This document shows, one piece after another, positions 1 to 9,702 of a DNA stretch of 64,000 nt (the first letter of the stretch is position 1; each line of letters begins with the position of its first letter). The notes beneath the pieces were generated by a model. It did no database searches and was not told the DNA's origin. It was given only the letters and a program-made list of their open reading frames with translations. This DNA is from Affinundibacterium amnicola (lineage in GTDB: Bacteria > Pseudomonadota > Gammaproteobacteria > Burkholderiales > Burkholderiaceae_D): contig NZ_JACOFU010000009.1 in assembly GCF_014284275.1 (NCBI RefSeq), forward strand, positions 124,001 to 188,000. Direction: 5' to 3'. A program made the translations under genes and the position numbers.

Positions 1-91
1 GTAAGTGTTGCAATAGACGGACGCCATAAATGGCGCCAGTCGCTCCGGTAATGGCAATGATGATGCGTTTCGGTGCGACTGGATTTGACAT
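1..91 (-). CDS. ubiX: Flavin prenyltransferase UbiX, N-terminal fragment
   Basis: Only the first 30 codons lie in the window; the gene runs off the left edge. The start is the ATG at 89-91 on the minus strand. The visible protein begins MSNPVAPKRIIIAITGATGA and continues IYGVRLLQHL, which is the N-terminal Rossmann-like strand and glycine-rich flavin-binding loop (GATGA-IYGVRLL) of UbiX. Family knowledge: UbiX prenylates FMN to make the cofactor of the decarboxylase UbiD in ubiquinone synthesis. It lies 7 bp downstream of grxD on the same strand, so the two may be cotranscribed. Confidence 0.85.
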   Translation of the reverse strand, partial: MSNPVAPKRIIIAITGATGAIYGVRLLQHL

Positions 92-98
92 CGCTAAA

Positions 99-410
99 TC
101 AGCCTTTGATCAAAGCTTGTAATTCGCCGCTTTCAAACATTTCATTCATGATGTCAGAGCCACCGATGAATTCGCCATTGATATACAACTGTGGAATCGT
201 TGGCCAGTTAGCGTAGTCTTTGATGCCTTGGCGGACAACTGGGTCTTCCAACACATTAATCGTGACCAGATTTTCTGCACCACTTGCTTTTAATATTTGA
301 ATCGCACGACCAGAAAAACCGCACTGTGGGAACTGCGCTGTGCCTTTCATAAAAAGCACAACAGGATTGGTTGTGACGGTTTCTTTGATCCAGACTTGAA
401 CGTCGCTCAT
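99..410 (-). CDS. grxD: Monothiol glutaredoxin Grx4-type (GrxD)
   Basis: 103 aa, the usual length of bacterial monothiol glutaredoxins. The active-site CGFS (residues 30-33, in the context FPQCGFSGRA) and the glutathione-binding segments WPTIPQLYINGEFIGGSD are intact. Family knowledge: these cytosolic proteins bind a bridging [2Fe-2S] cluster with glutathione and, often with BolA proteins, move Fe-S clusters to acceptors. It is transcribed leftward ahead of ubiX. The ATG at 410 is preceded on the minus strand by a purine-rich AAGGAA about 5 nt upstream, which supports this start. Confidence 0.95.
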   Translation of the reverse strand: MSDVQVWIKETVTTNPVVLFMKGTAQFPQCGFSGRAIQILKASGAENLVTINVLEDPVVRQGIKDYANWPTIPQLYINGEFIGGSDIMNEMFESGELQALIKG

Positions 411-692
411 GATGTTTCCTTCAATGATAAAAATCGATGGTGTGCATTATAAAGGAAACTGCGTAAAGATTTTGGCGGCAGAGGAACTAGTTAATGCGGC
501 ATGGTGTGATGCTCTTTCTATAAGATCATTTGGCTTTCACAAGGTTTATCGCTAATACGAAGCTTTTTTGCCATTTCATTCGCGCCATGTAAGCACCATT
601 CGCGCCGCCATTGCATGTGCTAGTCGCAAATTATCCCGCCAGCAAATTCCTCCACTTAGGATGCAATCCTACTTAATCAATTGGGAGGTTTT

Positions 693-1118
693 ATGAACAC
701 ATTAGCATCTTTAGCAAGTTTGTCAGCACTGAGCCTGAGCTTGGTTTGTGGTGCCGCACAAGCGGGGGAATTGCACGTTGAGGTTAAAGGCTTAACTGAA
801 ATTAAGGGCGATTTGATGGTCGCTGTGTTTAATCAAAAAGGGCAATGGTTGAAACAAGCCTCCGTCAATAGAAAACTTGGTGTGACGCAAGCAGTTTTGA
901 GTGTGCAGTTTGATAATTTACCTGAGGGTGAGTACGCTGTGTCGGTATTTCATGATCTCAATAGTAATGGCAAGCTAGACAGTAATGCGGTAGGGATGCC
1001 AACCGAACCGTACGGCTTTAGCAATAATGCCGCTGGCAACTTTGGCCCACCGTCTTTTGATGCTGCAAAAATTAAATTAGATCAATCAAAAACTGCGATC
1101 AGCATTCGCGTCAACTAG
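693..1118 (+). CDS. Exported DUF2141 domain protein
   Basis: 141 aa from the ATG at 693. An upstream TTG at 681 is in frame, but it overlaps the Shine-Dalgarno GGAGG at 684-688, so ATG is chosen. Residues 1-24 form a Sec signal peptide ending near AQAGE. The rest is a DUF2141 beta-sandwich: GDLMVAVFNQKGQWL, then PEGEYAVSVFHDLNSNGKLDSN and MPTEPYGFSNNA, the family signature. The biochemical role is unknown. It sits 15 bp before the carotenoid-oxygenase-like gene, so the two probably form an operon. Confidence 0.85.
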   Translation: MNTLASLASLSALSLSLVCGAAQAGELHVEVKGLTEIKGDLMVAVFNQKGQWLKQASVNRKLGVTQAVLSVQFDNLPEGEYAVSVFHDLNSNGKLDSNAVGMPTEPYGFSNNAAGNFGPPSFDAAKIKLDQSKTAISIRVN

Positions 1119-1133
1119 GCTAGGAGCATCGTC

Positions 1134-2645
1134 ATGAATCGTCGTCACTTCTTCCAGTCTTTAGGTGTTGCTGCTTCTAGTTTTGCTTTACCAGCTTGGG
1201 CCACACAAACTGGTTTAACGCAAGCAGGCACATCCAATAAATTTGCGCCACTATTTCAGGCTAATCCTAAACTCACTTGTTTGCGCGGTTACCGCGGTCA
1301 AGATGTTAGTTGCGATAAAGCTTGGGTGGAAGGGAAAATTCCCGCCGATTTACGCGGTGATTTTTTTCGTAATGGGCCGGGGTTATTTGAACGCGGAGGT
1401 CAGCGTTATCATCACTGGTTTGACGGCGATGGCATGGTGCACGCATGGCGATTTAGCGATCAAGGCGTGTCGCACCAGGCGCGTTTTGTACAGACAAAAA
1501 AATTCGCGGCTGAACAACAAGCAGGCGAATTTTTGGTACCTGCTTTTGGCACGGCGATAGAACCGAAAATTCCTTTGCGTTCATCCGATACCATGAACAC
1601 AGCCAACACCAATGTGATCAAGATGGATGGTCGTTTGCTGGCATTGTGGGAAGGTGGTTCTGCACACGGGATGGATGCGACTAGTCTGCAAACGCAGGGC
1701 ATGGTGTCGTGGTCACCTGAATTGGCTGGCATGCCATTTTCTGCCCATCCAAAAGTGGAAGCGGACGGCACCATGTGGAACTTCGGCACGATGCTGGATA
1801 AAGTCGTGATGTATCAGTTTTCACCGCAAGGAAAACTGGTGAAGCATCATGTGATGAAATGCCCACGATCAGCAATGGTGCATGATTTTGTGGTGTCGCA
1901 AAAACACTTGATCTTTATATTTTCTCCAATCGCATTGAATATGGATTTGCTGCATTCAGGGCGCAGCATGGTGAATTCTATGGAGTGGAAAGGCAATGAA
2001 TCGAGCAAGGTTCTGATTGTAGAAAAAGCAGATTTTACCAAGAGTCGTATTTTGGAGATTCCCGCATTGATGTTGTTCCACTTCGGTAATGCTTGGGAAG
2101 AAAACAATGTGATTCGACTCGATTTTGTGAAAAGCGAAGATCTGCGCAATTTCAATACTTGGATGCCAAAAATCATGCGAGGTGAAGATGTCACTTCAGA
2201 GCCATCGACACCAGCGTTTTTGACGATCGATTTGAATCGAAACAAAATTAGTATGACGGAGCGTAGCGACACCTTGGAGTTCCCTAGAGTTGATCCGCGT
2301 GTCGTCGGTCAACGCAATCAATTTCTCTATTATCCAGTCGCAGTGAATAAGGCCGACAACAACACGCTCAACGGCGTGATGCGTTTAGATCTGGAAAGTG
2401 GTAAAACAGATGGCTTTGATTTCGGTGATCGATGCCGCCTGGAAGAACATGTCTTAGTGCCTAAGGCTGGTTCACGCAAAGAAGGGGAAGCTTGGTTAGT
2501 TGGTGTGGGTTTTGACATCGAAAAACAAACCAGCTTCGCTAGCGTGTTTGATGCGCAAAATCTATCTGCAGGACCAGTCGCATTAGCCCATTTACCGTAT
2601 TGGGTGCCGCATTGTTTCCATGGGAATTTCTATTCTCATGCATGA
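1134..2645 (+). CDS. Carotenoid oxygenase (RPE65/CCD) family protein with N-terminal export signal
   Basis: 503 aa. The N-terminus MNRRHFFQSLGVAASSFALP has a twin-arginine-like RR start and an alanine-rich hydrophobic stretch, suggesting export, perhaps after cofactor insertion. The family's RNGPGLFERGG...HHWFDGDGMVHAW block is at about residues 77-106. The candidate four histidine ligands of the non-haem Fe(II) occur in SAHPK, MVHDF, LFHFGNAW and CFHGNF near the C-terminus. Family knowledge: these seven-bladed beta-propeller dioxygenases cleave carotenoids or stilbene-type olefins. The substrate cannot be read from sequence, and no carotenoid synthesis genes are in the window. It pairs with the DUF2141 gene upstream. 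Confidence 0.88.
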   Translation: MNRRHFFQSLGVAASSFALPAWATQTGLTQAGTSNKFAPLFQANPKLTCLRGYRGQDVSCDKAWVEGKIPADLRGDFFRNGPGLFERGGQRYHHWFDGDGMVHAWRFSDQGVSHQARFVQTKKFAAEQQAGEFLVPAFGTAIEPKIPLRSSDTMNTANTNVIKMDGRLLALWEGGSAHGMDATSLQTQGMVSWSPELAGMPFSAHPKVEADGTMWNFGTMLDKVVMYQFSPQGKLVKHHVMKCPRSAMVHDFVVSQKHLIFIFSPIALNMDLLHSGRSMVNSMEWKGNESSKVLIVEKADFTKSRILEIPALMLFHFGNAWEENNVIRLDFVKSEDLRNFNTWMPKIMRGEDVTSEPSTPAFLTIDLNRNKISMTERSDTLEFPRVDPRVVGQRNQFLYYPVAVNKADNNTLNGVMRLDLESGKTDGFDFGDRCRLEEHVLVPKAGSRKEGEAWLVGVGFDIEKQTSFASVFDAQNLSAGPVALAHLPYWVPHCFHGNFYSHA

Positions 2646-2647
2646 GT

Positions 2648-2675
2648 TGATGTTCCTGCGAAAGCAGGAACATCA
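2648..2675. terminator. Perfect 12-bp hairpin with GAAA loop between convergent genes
   Basis: TGATGTTCCTGC (2648-2659) and its exact complement GCAGGAACATCA (2664-2675) flank a GAAA tetraloop. It lies just after the carotenoid-oxygenase stop and before the convergent tex stop. No strong T-run follows on either strand, so it may be a weak terminator or an RNA 3'-end stabiliser rather than a canonical intrinsic terminator. Confidence 0.5.
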
Positions 2676-2745
2676 GTGACCATGTTTTGATATGGCAGTT
2701 GCTGCCACTTAAAACTGACATTTGCAGTAGTGGCGACCCTTGAGT

Positions 2746-5103
2746 CTAGCGCTTCAACTTCGCAAAAGCCGAAGCCATCGCGCTATTCACCGGAGCAGCT
2801 TGTTGGGTATGTTGTGCCTGATTACGATGTTGATTGAGACGTTTTGCATCGTCACGATCAGCACGTTGTTCCGGCTTGCTGCCTGCTTGTGGCGCAGAAT
2901 CAGTGAGACGCATGGTTAAGGCGATGCGCTTACGTTTCTCATCCACTTCTAATACTTTGACCTTCACTACTTGACCTGCTTTGACGACAGTGTGCGGGTC
3001 TTTGACGAAAGTATTTGAGAGTGCGGAAATATGAACGAGACCATCTTGATGAACACCGATATCAACGAAAGCACCGAAGGCTGCGACGTTGGTGATTACT
3101 CCTTCTAAGATCATATCAGGGCGTAAATCGCGGATTTCTTCTACGCCGTCTTTGAAGGTTGCAGTGGTAAATTCTGGACGCGGATCGCGGCCTGGTTTTT
3201 CCAATTCTTTTAAAATATCCGTGATCGTTGGGATACCAAATTTGTCATCTGCATACTTGGATGGACTGATGCTTTTCAAAACACCGCTGTCACCGATAAT
3301 GGTTTTCACATCCTTCTTGATATCCGCGAGAATCTTTTCTACCAAAGGATAGGATTCAGGATGAACTGCAGAAGCATCGAGTGGATTGTCGCCATTCATG
3401 ATGCGTAAGAAACCAGCCGCTTGTTCGAAAGTTTTGTCGCCTAAGCGTGGTACTGAACGCAACTCCGAGCGTGAGGTAAACATTCCTTTGGCATCGCGAT
3501 AATTAACGATGCTCTGCGCCACGCTGCTGGATAAACCAGACACGCGTGCCAGTAAAGGAGCCGATGCGGTGTTGACATCAACGCCAACCGCATTCACGCA
3601 GTCTTCGACCACCGCATCGAGTGAACGTGCCAATTGAGATTGACCAACATCGTGCTGATACTGTCCCACACCGATGGATTTAGGATCAATCTTGACCAGT
3701 TCCGCTAATGGATCTTGCAAGCGACGTGCAATCGATACCGCACCGCGAATGGTAACGTCTAAATCTGGCAATTCTTTTGATGCGAATTCTGATGCGGAAT
3801 ACACCGATGCACCAGCTTCAGAAACGACGATCTTGGTCAGTTTTAATTCAGGTTTGAGCTTGATTAAATCTTGCGCCAATTTATCCGTTTCGCGCGAGGC
3901 AGTGCCATTGCCGATAGAAATCAAAGACACATTATGCTTTGCGGCTAATTGCGCTAACACGTGCAAAGAACCATCCCAATCATTACGCGGTTGATGTGGG
4001 TAAATTGTGGCGTGTTCCATCACCTTACCAGTGGCATCGACAATCGCGACTTTAACGCCTGTGCGCAGACCTGGATCGAGACCCATAGTAGCGCGTGGTC
4101 CGGCAGGTGCGGCTAACAACAAAGCCTTGAGATTGCGGGCAAACACATTGATCGCTTCGACTTCTGCTTGTTCGCGCAGGTTGGTCATTAATTCGGTTTC
4201 CATGTGCATAAATACTTTCACACGCCATGCCCAACGTACTGTGTCGCTTAGCCATTTATCGGCCGCGCGATTTTTACTACTGACACCGAAATGCGCGGCG
4301 ATGCGACTTTCGCAAGGATTCAAAGGCGCATCCCATTTGGGTTTTTCTTCTTCTGTATCGAGACGTAAAGTGACCGTCAAAAATTCTTCACGACGACCAC
4401 GGAAAATCGCCAAGGCGCGGTGCGAAGGAATGGTGCCTAAGGTCTCAGAGTACGCAAAGTAATCGCTAAACTTAGCGCCTGCGTCTTCTTTGCCGGTGAC
4501 TACCGCGGTTTCGACAATGCCGTGATCCAGCAAATATTCACGTATCGATTGTAATAATGTCGCGTCTTCGGCGAAGCGTTCCATCAAAATCTGACGCGCG
4601 CCATCAAGTGCGGCTTTCACATCGGCGACGCCTGGATTATCACCAGCGGCTGTGGTGAAGGCAGGTTTCAAGTAAGCTTCTGCGACGGTTTCAGGGACTA
4701 AATTAGGATCTGCCAATAAAGCATCTGCCAGTGGTTGTAAACCTGCTTCAACCGCGATCTGTGCTTTGGTGCGGCGCTTTTGTTTGTAGGGTAAATACAA
4801 ATCTTCCAGTCGCGTTTTGTCTTCTGCCAAACTGATTGCGGTCAGCAATTCTGGCGTCATTTTGTTTTGTTCTTCGATCGAAGCAATGATGGCAGCACGG
4901 CGGTCTTCTAACTCGCGCAAATAACGCAAGCGTTCTTCTAGCAAACGTAGCTGAGTGTCGTCGAGCCCACCGGTGACTTCTTTACGATAGCGTGAAATAA
5001 AAGGGACGGTAGCGCCTTCATCTAAAAGAGCGACTGCGGCGGCAATTTGTACTGGTTTAGCGGCGAGTTCTACGGCAAGGCGTTGTTCAATGGAAGGCAA
5101 CAT
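2746..5103 (-). CDS. tex: Tex family RNA-binding transcription accessory protein
   Basis: 785 aa, full family length. In order: an N-terminal Tex helical domain ([32 protein letters not shown]), the YqgF-like RNase H fold ([20 protein letters not shown]), helix-hairpin-helix segments ([29 protein letters not shown]) and a C-terminal S1 domain ([28 protein letters not shown]), followed by a low-complexity Gln/Ala-rich tail. Family knowledge: Tex binds nucleic acids and affects transcription and toxin expression; its molecular role is only partly known. It appears to be a single-gene unit with ATG at 5103. Confidence 0.95.
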   Translation of the reverse strand: MLPSIEQRLAVELAAKPVQIAAAVALLDEGATVPFISRYRKEVTGGLDDTQLRLLEERLRYLRELEDRRAAIIASIEEQNKMTPELLTAISLAEDKTRLEDLYLPYKQKRRTKAQIAVEAGLQPLADALLADPNLVPETVAEAYLKPAFTTAAGDNPGVADVKAALDGARQILMERFAEDATLLQSIREYLLDHGIVETAVVTGKEDAGAKFSDYFAYSETLGTIPSHRALAIFRGRREEFLTVTLRLDTEEEKPKWDAPLNPCESRIAAHFGVSSKNRAADKWLSDTVRWAWRVKVFMHMETELMTNLREQAEVEAINVFARNLKALLLAAPAGPRATMGLDPGLRTGVKVAIVDATGKVMEHATIYPHQPRNDWDGSLHVLAQLAAKHNVSLISIGNGTASRETDKLAQDLIKLKPELKLTKIVVSEAGASVYSASEFASKELPDLDVTIRGAVSIARRLQDPLAELVKIDPKSIGVGQYQHDVGQSQLARSLDAVVEDCVNAVGVDVNTASAPLLARVSGLSSSVAQSIVNYRDAKGMFTSRSELRSVPRLGDKTFEQAAGFLRIMNGDNPLDASAVHPESYPLVEKILADIKKDVKTIIGDSGVLKSISPSKYADDKFGIPTITDILKELEKPGRDPRPEFTTATFKDGVEEIRDLRPDMILEGVITNVAAFGAFVDIGVHQDGLVHISALSNTFVKDPHTVVKAGQVVKVKVLEVDEKRKRIALTMRLTDSAPQAGSKPEQRADRDDAKRLNQHRNQAQHTQQAAPVNSAMASAFAKLKR

Positions 5104-5254
5104 AAGGGTTTCAAAAAATTCAGGGAAGTTAAATCAAGCTCGTGATCATACGCAATCTGTGCGATTGCGCCAGTCTTGACAAGGCTTAAATCGAGTGCTG
5201 TTTTATGGCTTAAGAGTAGTAAAAAACGTATTGTGCGTCAGAAAGTGGAGGTGT

Positions 5255-5674
5255 TTATGTTTTTGTATAGATATCTGGGACATTAATTTCCATCATAATG
5301 TCGGGATTGGCTAATTGACGGAATCCAAATTCTTGATATAAGCCGCGTGCATTGCTGCTAGCTAGCATAAAGCGGCGCAATGCTTGCAGTTGCGGATGCG
5401 CCATGATTGCTTGCATTAACTGCAGGCTAAGACCGCGTCCTCGGTGTTCAGGCAATACAAACACATCCATCAAATAGGCAAATGTCGCATAGTCGCTGAC
5501 GACACGCGCAAAGGCAATTTGTTGATCGCCTTCATAGCCGCCAAAACAAAGCGAATTGTCGATGGATCGTTCGACCACATCACGCGGGATGCCAATTGCC
5601 CACGTGCTTTGGCTTGATAAAAATAGATGAATGACATCAATCTGCAGTCTGGATTTGTCGTTACTGATGTCCAT
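5255..5674 (-). CDS. GNAT family N-acetyltransferase
   Basis: 139 aa. The acetyl-CoA-binding motif A is visible as MDVFVLPEHRGRGLSLQLMQAIM (about residues 69-91; the R-G-R-G loop matches the Q/RxxGxG/A motif), followed by the GLYQEFGFRQL motif-B strand. Substrate unknown. Its ATG lies inside the last codons of prmC (14-nt overlap), so translation is probably coupled in a dsbB-prmC-GNAT operon. The position next to prmC might suggest a protein or ribosome substrate, but sequence alone cannot say so. Confidence 0.85.
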   Translation of the reverse strand: MDISNDKSRLQIDVIHLFLSSQSTWAIGIPRDVVERSIDNSLCFGGYEGDQQIAFARVVSDYATFAYLMDVFVLPEHRGRGLSLQLMQAIMAHPQLQALRRFMLASSNARGLYQEFGFRQLANPDIMMEINVPDIYTKT

Positions 5675-6512
5675 CGCCCATCCATTGCCCGCCGCTCACG
5701 CGCCAAATACCCGCTAAATCTTGCCAGCTTTGTACCTGATCAAAACCGCGTTCACTTAATAAAATTTGCACATCTTGTGATTGATGATAACCATGCTCCA
5801 TCAATAGCCAAGCACCTTTAACTAAATAATTTGGTGCGTCAGCGATAATTTTTCGATAGGCGCTCAAACCATCTGCGTGATCTGTCAGCGCATTGATAGG
5901 TTCAAAACGTAAATCGCCTTGGCTTAAATGTTCGTCATCTTTGACGATGTAAGGCGGATTACTAACGATGGTGTGAAAAAGTTGCGGCGGGATATCTTGA
6001 TACCAATCGCTTTCGTAAAAATTTATCGCAGAACGATGGGCTAGAAGTCTATCCGCATTGATTTTGGCAATAGCTAAAGCGGCCGTGCTGATATCACAAG
6101 CGCACACGTGTAAATCATTTCGCTGCGCGGCAATGCTAATGGCGATTGCGCCAGAGCCAGTTCCCATGTCCAACAGGTTTGCGTTTGGCGGTGTGTGTTG
6201 CAAGGCAAGTTCGACTAATAGTTCCGTGTCTGGGCGCGGAATCAATACCGCAGGGCTGACTTTGAAACTGAGGCCATAAAATTCGCGCTCGCCAAGCAGA
6301 TAGGCCAAGGGTTCACCATCAAGCCGTCTTTGTACCAAACTGTTTAGTTCTACTAATTGCTCTGCGCTAAGATGACGATCACTTTGTGTGATTAATTGCA
6401 CTCTGCTAAATTCACCCACATGGCATAACAACATGCGGGTTTCTAAGGCCTCTAAGGGGGATTTTTGTTGACAAGCAGCGATGTTGTCGTCAACTGAAAA
6501 CCACTTATCCAT
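5661..6512 (-). CDS. prmC: Peptide chain release factor N5-glutamine methyltransferase PrmC (HemK)
   Basis: 283 aa from the ATG at 6512, whose A and T are shared with the dsbB stop (TAATG), a typical translational-coupling overlap. A longer in-frame extension would run far into dsbB and is rejected. The SAM-binding motif LLDMGTGSGAIAISIA and the catalytic NPPY (IVSNPPYIVKDDE) are intact, with the PrmC N-terminal helical domain before them (PLAYLLGEREFYGLSFKVSPAVLIPRPDTE). Family knowledge: it methylates the GGQ glutamine of RF1 and RF2. It overlaps the GNAT gene at its 3' end. Confidence 0.95.
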   Translation of the reverse strand: MDKWFSVDDNIAACQQKSPLEALETRMLLCHVGEFSRVQLITQSDRHLSAEQLVELNSLVQRRLDGEPLAYLLGEREFYGLSFKVSPAVLIPRPDTELLVELALQHTPPNANLLDMGTGSGAIAISIAAQRNDLHVCACDISTAALAIAKINADRLLAHRSAINFYESDWYQDIPPQLFHTIVSNPPYIVKDDEHLSQGDLRFEPINALTDHADGLSAYRKIIADAPNYLVKGAWLLMEHGYHQSQDVQILLSERGFDQVQSWQDLAGIWRVSGGQWMGDGHQ

Positions 6513-7012
6513 TACAGCTTGTTCGCAAAAATGCTGTGTTCCTTCGGTTTGTTCACAAGCAAATAAATTGCAGCGATGGCAAACATGACAAACCAAACAC
6601 AAGCCCAGGCAGGAATGGATAATCCTAAGATTGGATCATAGGGTGTTTCGCATAAACCGTTAGCTTGAAACATGGTGGGAAAGAGTTTGGCAATGAAAAA
6701 GCTATTCATTGGATCGGATAGTGGATCTGCACCGCATGAGCCCATCGGTTGCGCAATTGCCCACAGTTGATAGCCAGCGATACCGCCGCCTATCAAACTA
6801 AACAATACGCTGGCAGACATCGCAGCTCGTTTCATCTTTGGCATGATCAAGGCAACTAAAGAAGCTAAGGCAATTAAGGCGAATGCATAACGTTGCAGTA
6901 CGCAATAGGGACACGGCAGCATATTCAACACCAGCTGCAAATACAGCGCAAAGCCAAGCAAACCAAGGCAGGCGAAGATGATGGCGATCAAGAGTGCTTT
7001 TGTACGATTCAT
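6512..7012 (-). CDS. dsbB: Disulfide bond formation protein DsbB
   Basis: 166 aa from the ATG at 7012 (MNRTKALLIAIIFACLGLLG). The in-frame TTG at 7054 is rejected because it would put charged residues before the first membrane segment. Four hydrophobic helices are present. The first redox pair CPYC follows helix 1 (NMLPCPYCVLQRYAF) and the second pair is in the large periplasmic loop (MGSCGADP ... NGLCETP). Family knowledge: inner-membrane quinone reductase that reoxidises DsbA. First gene of a dsbB-prmC-GNAT unit; a DsbC gene is elsewhere in the window (25889-26638). Confidence 0.95.
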   Translation of the reverse strand: MNRTKALLIAIIFACLGLLGFALYLQLVLNMLPCPYCVLQRYAFALIALASLVALIMPKMKRAAMSASVLFSLIGGGIAGYQLWAIAQPMGSCGADPLSDPMNSFFIAKLFPTMFQANGLCETPYDPILGLSIPAWACVWFVMFAIAAIYLLVNKPKEHSIFANKL

Positions 7013-7272
7013 GACATGTTCCAAGTGGCTTTGATAATGTTCGATGATATTCAATCAAGAGGGCGTAAGCATACTAGATTTAGCTAACTTTACGCAAAGA
7101 TATGAACTAGCTTTCTTGTATAGACTCTGTATCGCTTCTCTTAGTGACTATGATGGCGCAAGAAAGTTCCCATTTGGCTAGCTAGCAGAGTTTGATGAAG
7201 CAGTCTATCATCACGTTATCATCGCTGAATGCAGCGTATTTTATAAATGACCCCAGAAACAAAGGAAGTACC

Positions 7273-9351
7273 ATGTCCACCAATGTCGTTCGTGCTGTTT
7301 GTCCTCATGATTGCCCTGATACTTGCGCTTTACTGGTGACCGTCAAAGACGGCGTGGCAACCGAGGTGAAGGGCGATCCCGATCATCCGACGACGGCTGG
7401 CGTTTTGTGCACCAAAGTGGCGCGTTACACCGAGCGTACTTATCATCCTGATCGTTTGTTATATCCGCAAAAGCGAGTCGGGAATAAAGGTGAAGGCAAG
7501 TTTGAGCGCATTAGTTGGGACGAGGCGATCAACACGATTGCAAGTCGCCTGAAAGACATTGCGGCTCGTAATCCTCTGGCGATCATGCCTTACAGTTATG
7601 CTGGGACGATGGGTTTGGTTCAAGGCGAGAGCATGGCAGCACGCGTTCTGCATAAGCTAGGGGCTTCGTTTTTAGACAGAACAATTTGTGCCTCGGCTGG
7701 TGGTGTTGGTTATAAATACACCTTGGGCGATCGGATTGGTACCGATGTCGAGCAAACACAAAATGCACGCTTGATCATTATTTGGGGCGGCAATCCTATC
7801 GCATCGAATCTGCATTTTTGGACGCGCGTACAGGAAGCTAAGCGCAATGGTGCCAAGATTATTGCGATTGATCCTTATCGTTCTCTCAGTGCGGAAAAAT
7901 GTCATCAGCACATCGCGGTGCGCGCGGGTACCGATTCGGCTTTAGCCTTAGGCATGATGCACGTATTGATCAAAGAGGATTTGCTCGACCATGATTACAT
8001 CACGCAATACACCTTGGGTTTTGAACAGCTACAACAACGCGTCGCTGAATGGACGCCAGAAAAAGTCGCAGAGATTTGCGGTATCACAGCCGAAGAAGTG
8101 ATAGGTCTTGCGCGTGATTATGGTGAAGGCGCAAAGCGCGGTGAGCCTAGCCTGATTCGCATGAATTATGGGGTGCAGCGTACCCACGGTGGCGGTATGG
8201 CAGTGCGCAATATTTCTTGTTTGCCCGCGCTGGTGGGCGCTTGGCGTCATGCGGCTGGCGGTGTTTTATTGTCTTCCTCAGGGGGCTTTGTCAAGAATTC
8301 AGAAGCTTTGGCGCGACCTGATTTGTTTCCTGTGGGGCAGGCTAGTCGTACTTTGAATATGAGTGATGTCGGCGATACTTTAATGCATCCTGGCTCGGAT
8401 GAGTTTGGTCCCAAGGTCGAAGCGGTGATTGTGTATAACTCAAATCCAGTCGCGATTGCGCCAGATTCCTCTGTGGTTGCTAAGGGTTTTGCGCGTGAGG
8501 ATTTGTTCACGGTAGTGCTGGAACACTTTCAAACCGATACTGCCGATTATGCTGATATTCTGTTGCCAGCCACTACGCAGTTAGAACATCTCGATGCACA
8601 TTCAGCCTATGGTCATCGCTATATGATGGCGAGTAATCCGGCGATCGCACCGATCGGTGAGTCCAAACCAAATACCGAAATTTTCCGATTATTGGCGAAG
8701 GCCTTGGGTTTCAATGAGCCATGTTTCGCTGAGAGCGATGATGAATTGGGTGCGCTCGCGTTTAACTACCAACATGAACGCACGCAGCACACCAATTGGG
8801 AGCAGTTAAAACAAACTGGCTGGTCAAAATTGCAGATGCCTGAAATCCCGTTTGCGCATGGCGGTTTTACGACGCCGTCGGGCAAGTGCGAGTTTTATAG
8901 TCAGCAAATGTTAGCGGCGGGCTTGGATCCTTTGCCGGCGTATATACCACCGTATGAATCGGTGATTAGCAATCCACAGTTAGCAGCTAAATATCCTTTG
9001 GCAATGATTTCTCCGCCTGCGCGTAACTTCTTGAATTCGACTTTTGTGAATGTAAAAAGTTTGCGCGATACCGAAGGCGAGCCGCATGTAGATTTGCACC
9101 CCGATGATGCCGCTGCTCGTCAAATTTCGGCAGGTGATATGGTCAGAATTTTTAATGACCGTGGAAGTTTCGTGGCGAAAGCAAGAGTGACTGAGAAGGC
9201 GAAAGTGGGGCTGGTAGTGGCTTTGTCGATCTGGTGGAAGAAGCTGGCGACTGATCACAAAAATGCCAATGAAGTGACGAATCAACGTTTAACTGACATG
9301 GGCGGCGGCCCGACTTTCTACGATCTTTTGGTACAAGTTGAAAAGCTTTGA
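7273..9351 (+). CDS. Molybdopterin-dependent oxidoreductase (formate dehydrogenase/BisC-like family)
   Basis: 692 aa from the ATG at 7273, preceded by AAAGGAAG; an in-frame ATG-less extension to 7192 is less likely. The N-terminal Cx3Cx3C...C ligands for a [4Fe-4S] cluster are in VCPHDCPDTC and GVLCTK. The bis-MGD-binding core has IIWGGNPIASN, IIAIDPYRS and IVYNSNPVAIAP, and the C-terminal molydopterin dinucleotide-binding domain has ISPPARNFLNSTF and ARQISAGDMVRIFNDRGSF. No Tat signal is visible, so it is probably cytoplasmic. Substrate unknown; no partner FeS or membrane subunit is adjacent. Confidence 0.85.
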   Translation: MSTNVVRAVCPHDCPDTCALLVTVKDGVATEVKGDPDHPTTAGVLCTKVARYTERTYHPDRLLYPQKRVGNKGEGKFERISWDEAINTIASRLKDIAARNPLAIMPYSYAGTMGLVQGESMAARVLHKLGASFLDRTICASAGGVGYKYTLGDRIGTDVEQTQNARLIIIWGGNPIASNLHFWTRVQEAKRNGAKIIAIDPYRSLSAEKCHQHIAVRAGTDSALALGMMHVLIKEDLLDHDYITQYTLGFEQLQQRVAEWTPEKVAEICGITAEEVIGLARDYGEGAKRGEPSLIRMNYGVQRTHGGGMAVRNISCLPALVGAWRHAAGGVLLSSSGGFVKNSEALARPDLFPVGQASRTLNMSDVGDTLMHPGSDEFGPKVEAVIVYNSNPVAIAPDSSVVAKGFAREDLFTVVLEHFQTDTADYADILLPATTQLEHLDAHSAYGHRYMMASNPAIAPIGESKPNTEIFRLLAKALGFNEPCFAESDDELGALAFNYQHERTQHTNWEQLKQTGWSKLQMPEIPFAHGGFTTPSGKCEFYSQQMLAAGLDPLPAYIPPYESVISNPQLAAKYPLAMISPPARNFLNSTFVNVKSLRDTEGEPHVDLHPDDAAARQISAGDMVRIFNDRGSFVAKARVTEKAKVGLVVALSIWWKKLATDHKNANEVTNQRLTDMGGGPTFYDLLVQVEKL

Positions 9352-9702
9352 TGAAGCTTGGTTTTGAAAAAATTGAATAGACACACATGACTTATTTATG
9401 TTGCGCTGCAAAATTTACTAGAGAGCTTACTCAGTTTCGCGTGTTTTTGCGCGGCTAATTTGCACCAACAATGGTCATGAAGCAATGCTTGGTGTATCGT
9501 GTTGGTGCTTCATGTTTTCAAAGATTTGACTGAGATTTCAAGATTAAAGTAAATGTTTGAACCCTGATTAAACTTGAAGGACGGATTAATAAATTGCAAG
9601 CTGATAAGGCGAATTCAGTTGCAGATGTATGTAGTGAGATGGCCGGGGTTAGATTGTCAATCGACGGTTTAACGACCACATAAAAAAGATCGGAGACAAC
9701 AA
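9352..9702. other. 351-bp intergenic region before fadD with nested inverted repeats
   Basis: No convincing gene. Two 9-bp inverted repeats share bases: GCACCAACA (9462-9470) with TGTTGGTGC (9500-9508), and CATGAAGCA (9476-9484) with TGCTTCATG (9506-9514). Only one of the two stems can form at a time. The region should also hold the 3' end of the oxidoreductase transcript and the fadD promoter. A Shine-Dalgarno GGAGA (9692-9696) precedes the fadD ATG. Confidence 0.5.

Noticed and set aside
681-692. TTG start for the DUF2141 gene
   Set aside because: It overlaps the GGAGG ribosome site of the ATG at 693.
4007-4462. Long open frame opposite tex
   Set aside because: Antisense shadow of a well-conserved gene with no ribosome site or recognisable domain; the same applies to many other overlapping frames.
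6513-6602. 90-bp N-terminal extension of prmC
   Set aside because: It lies within dsbB in another frame; the TAATG overlap gives a better start.
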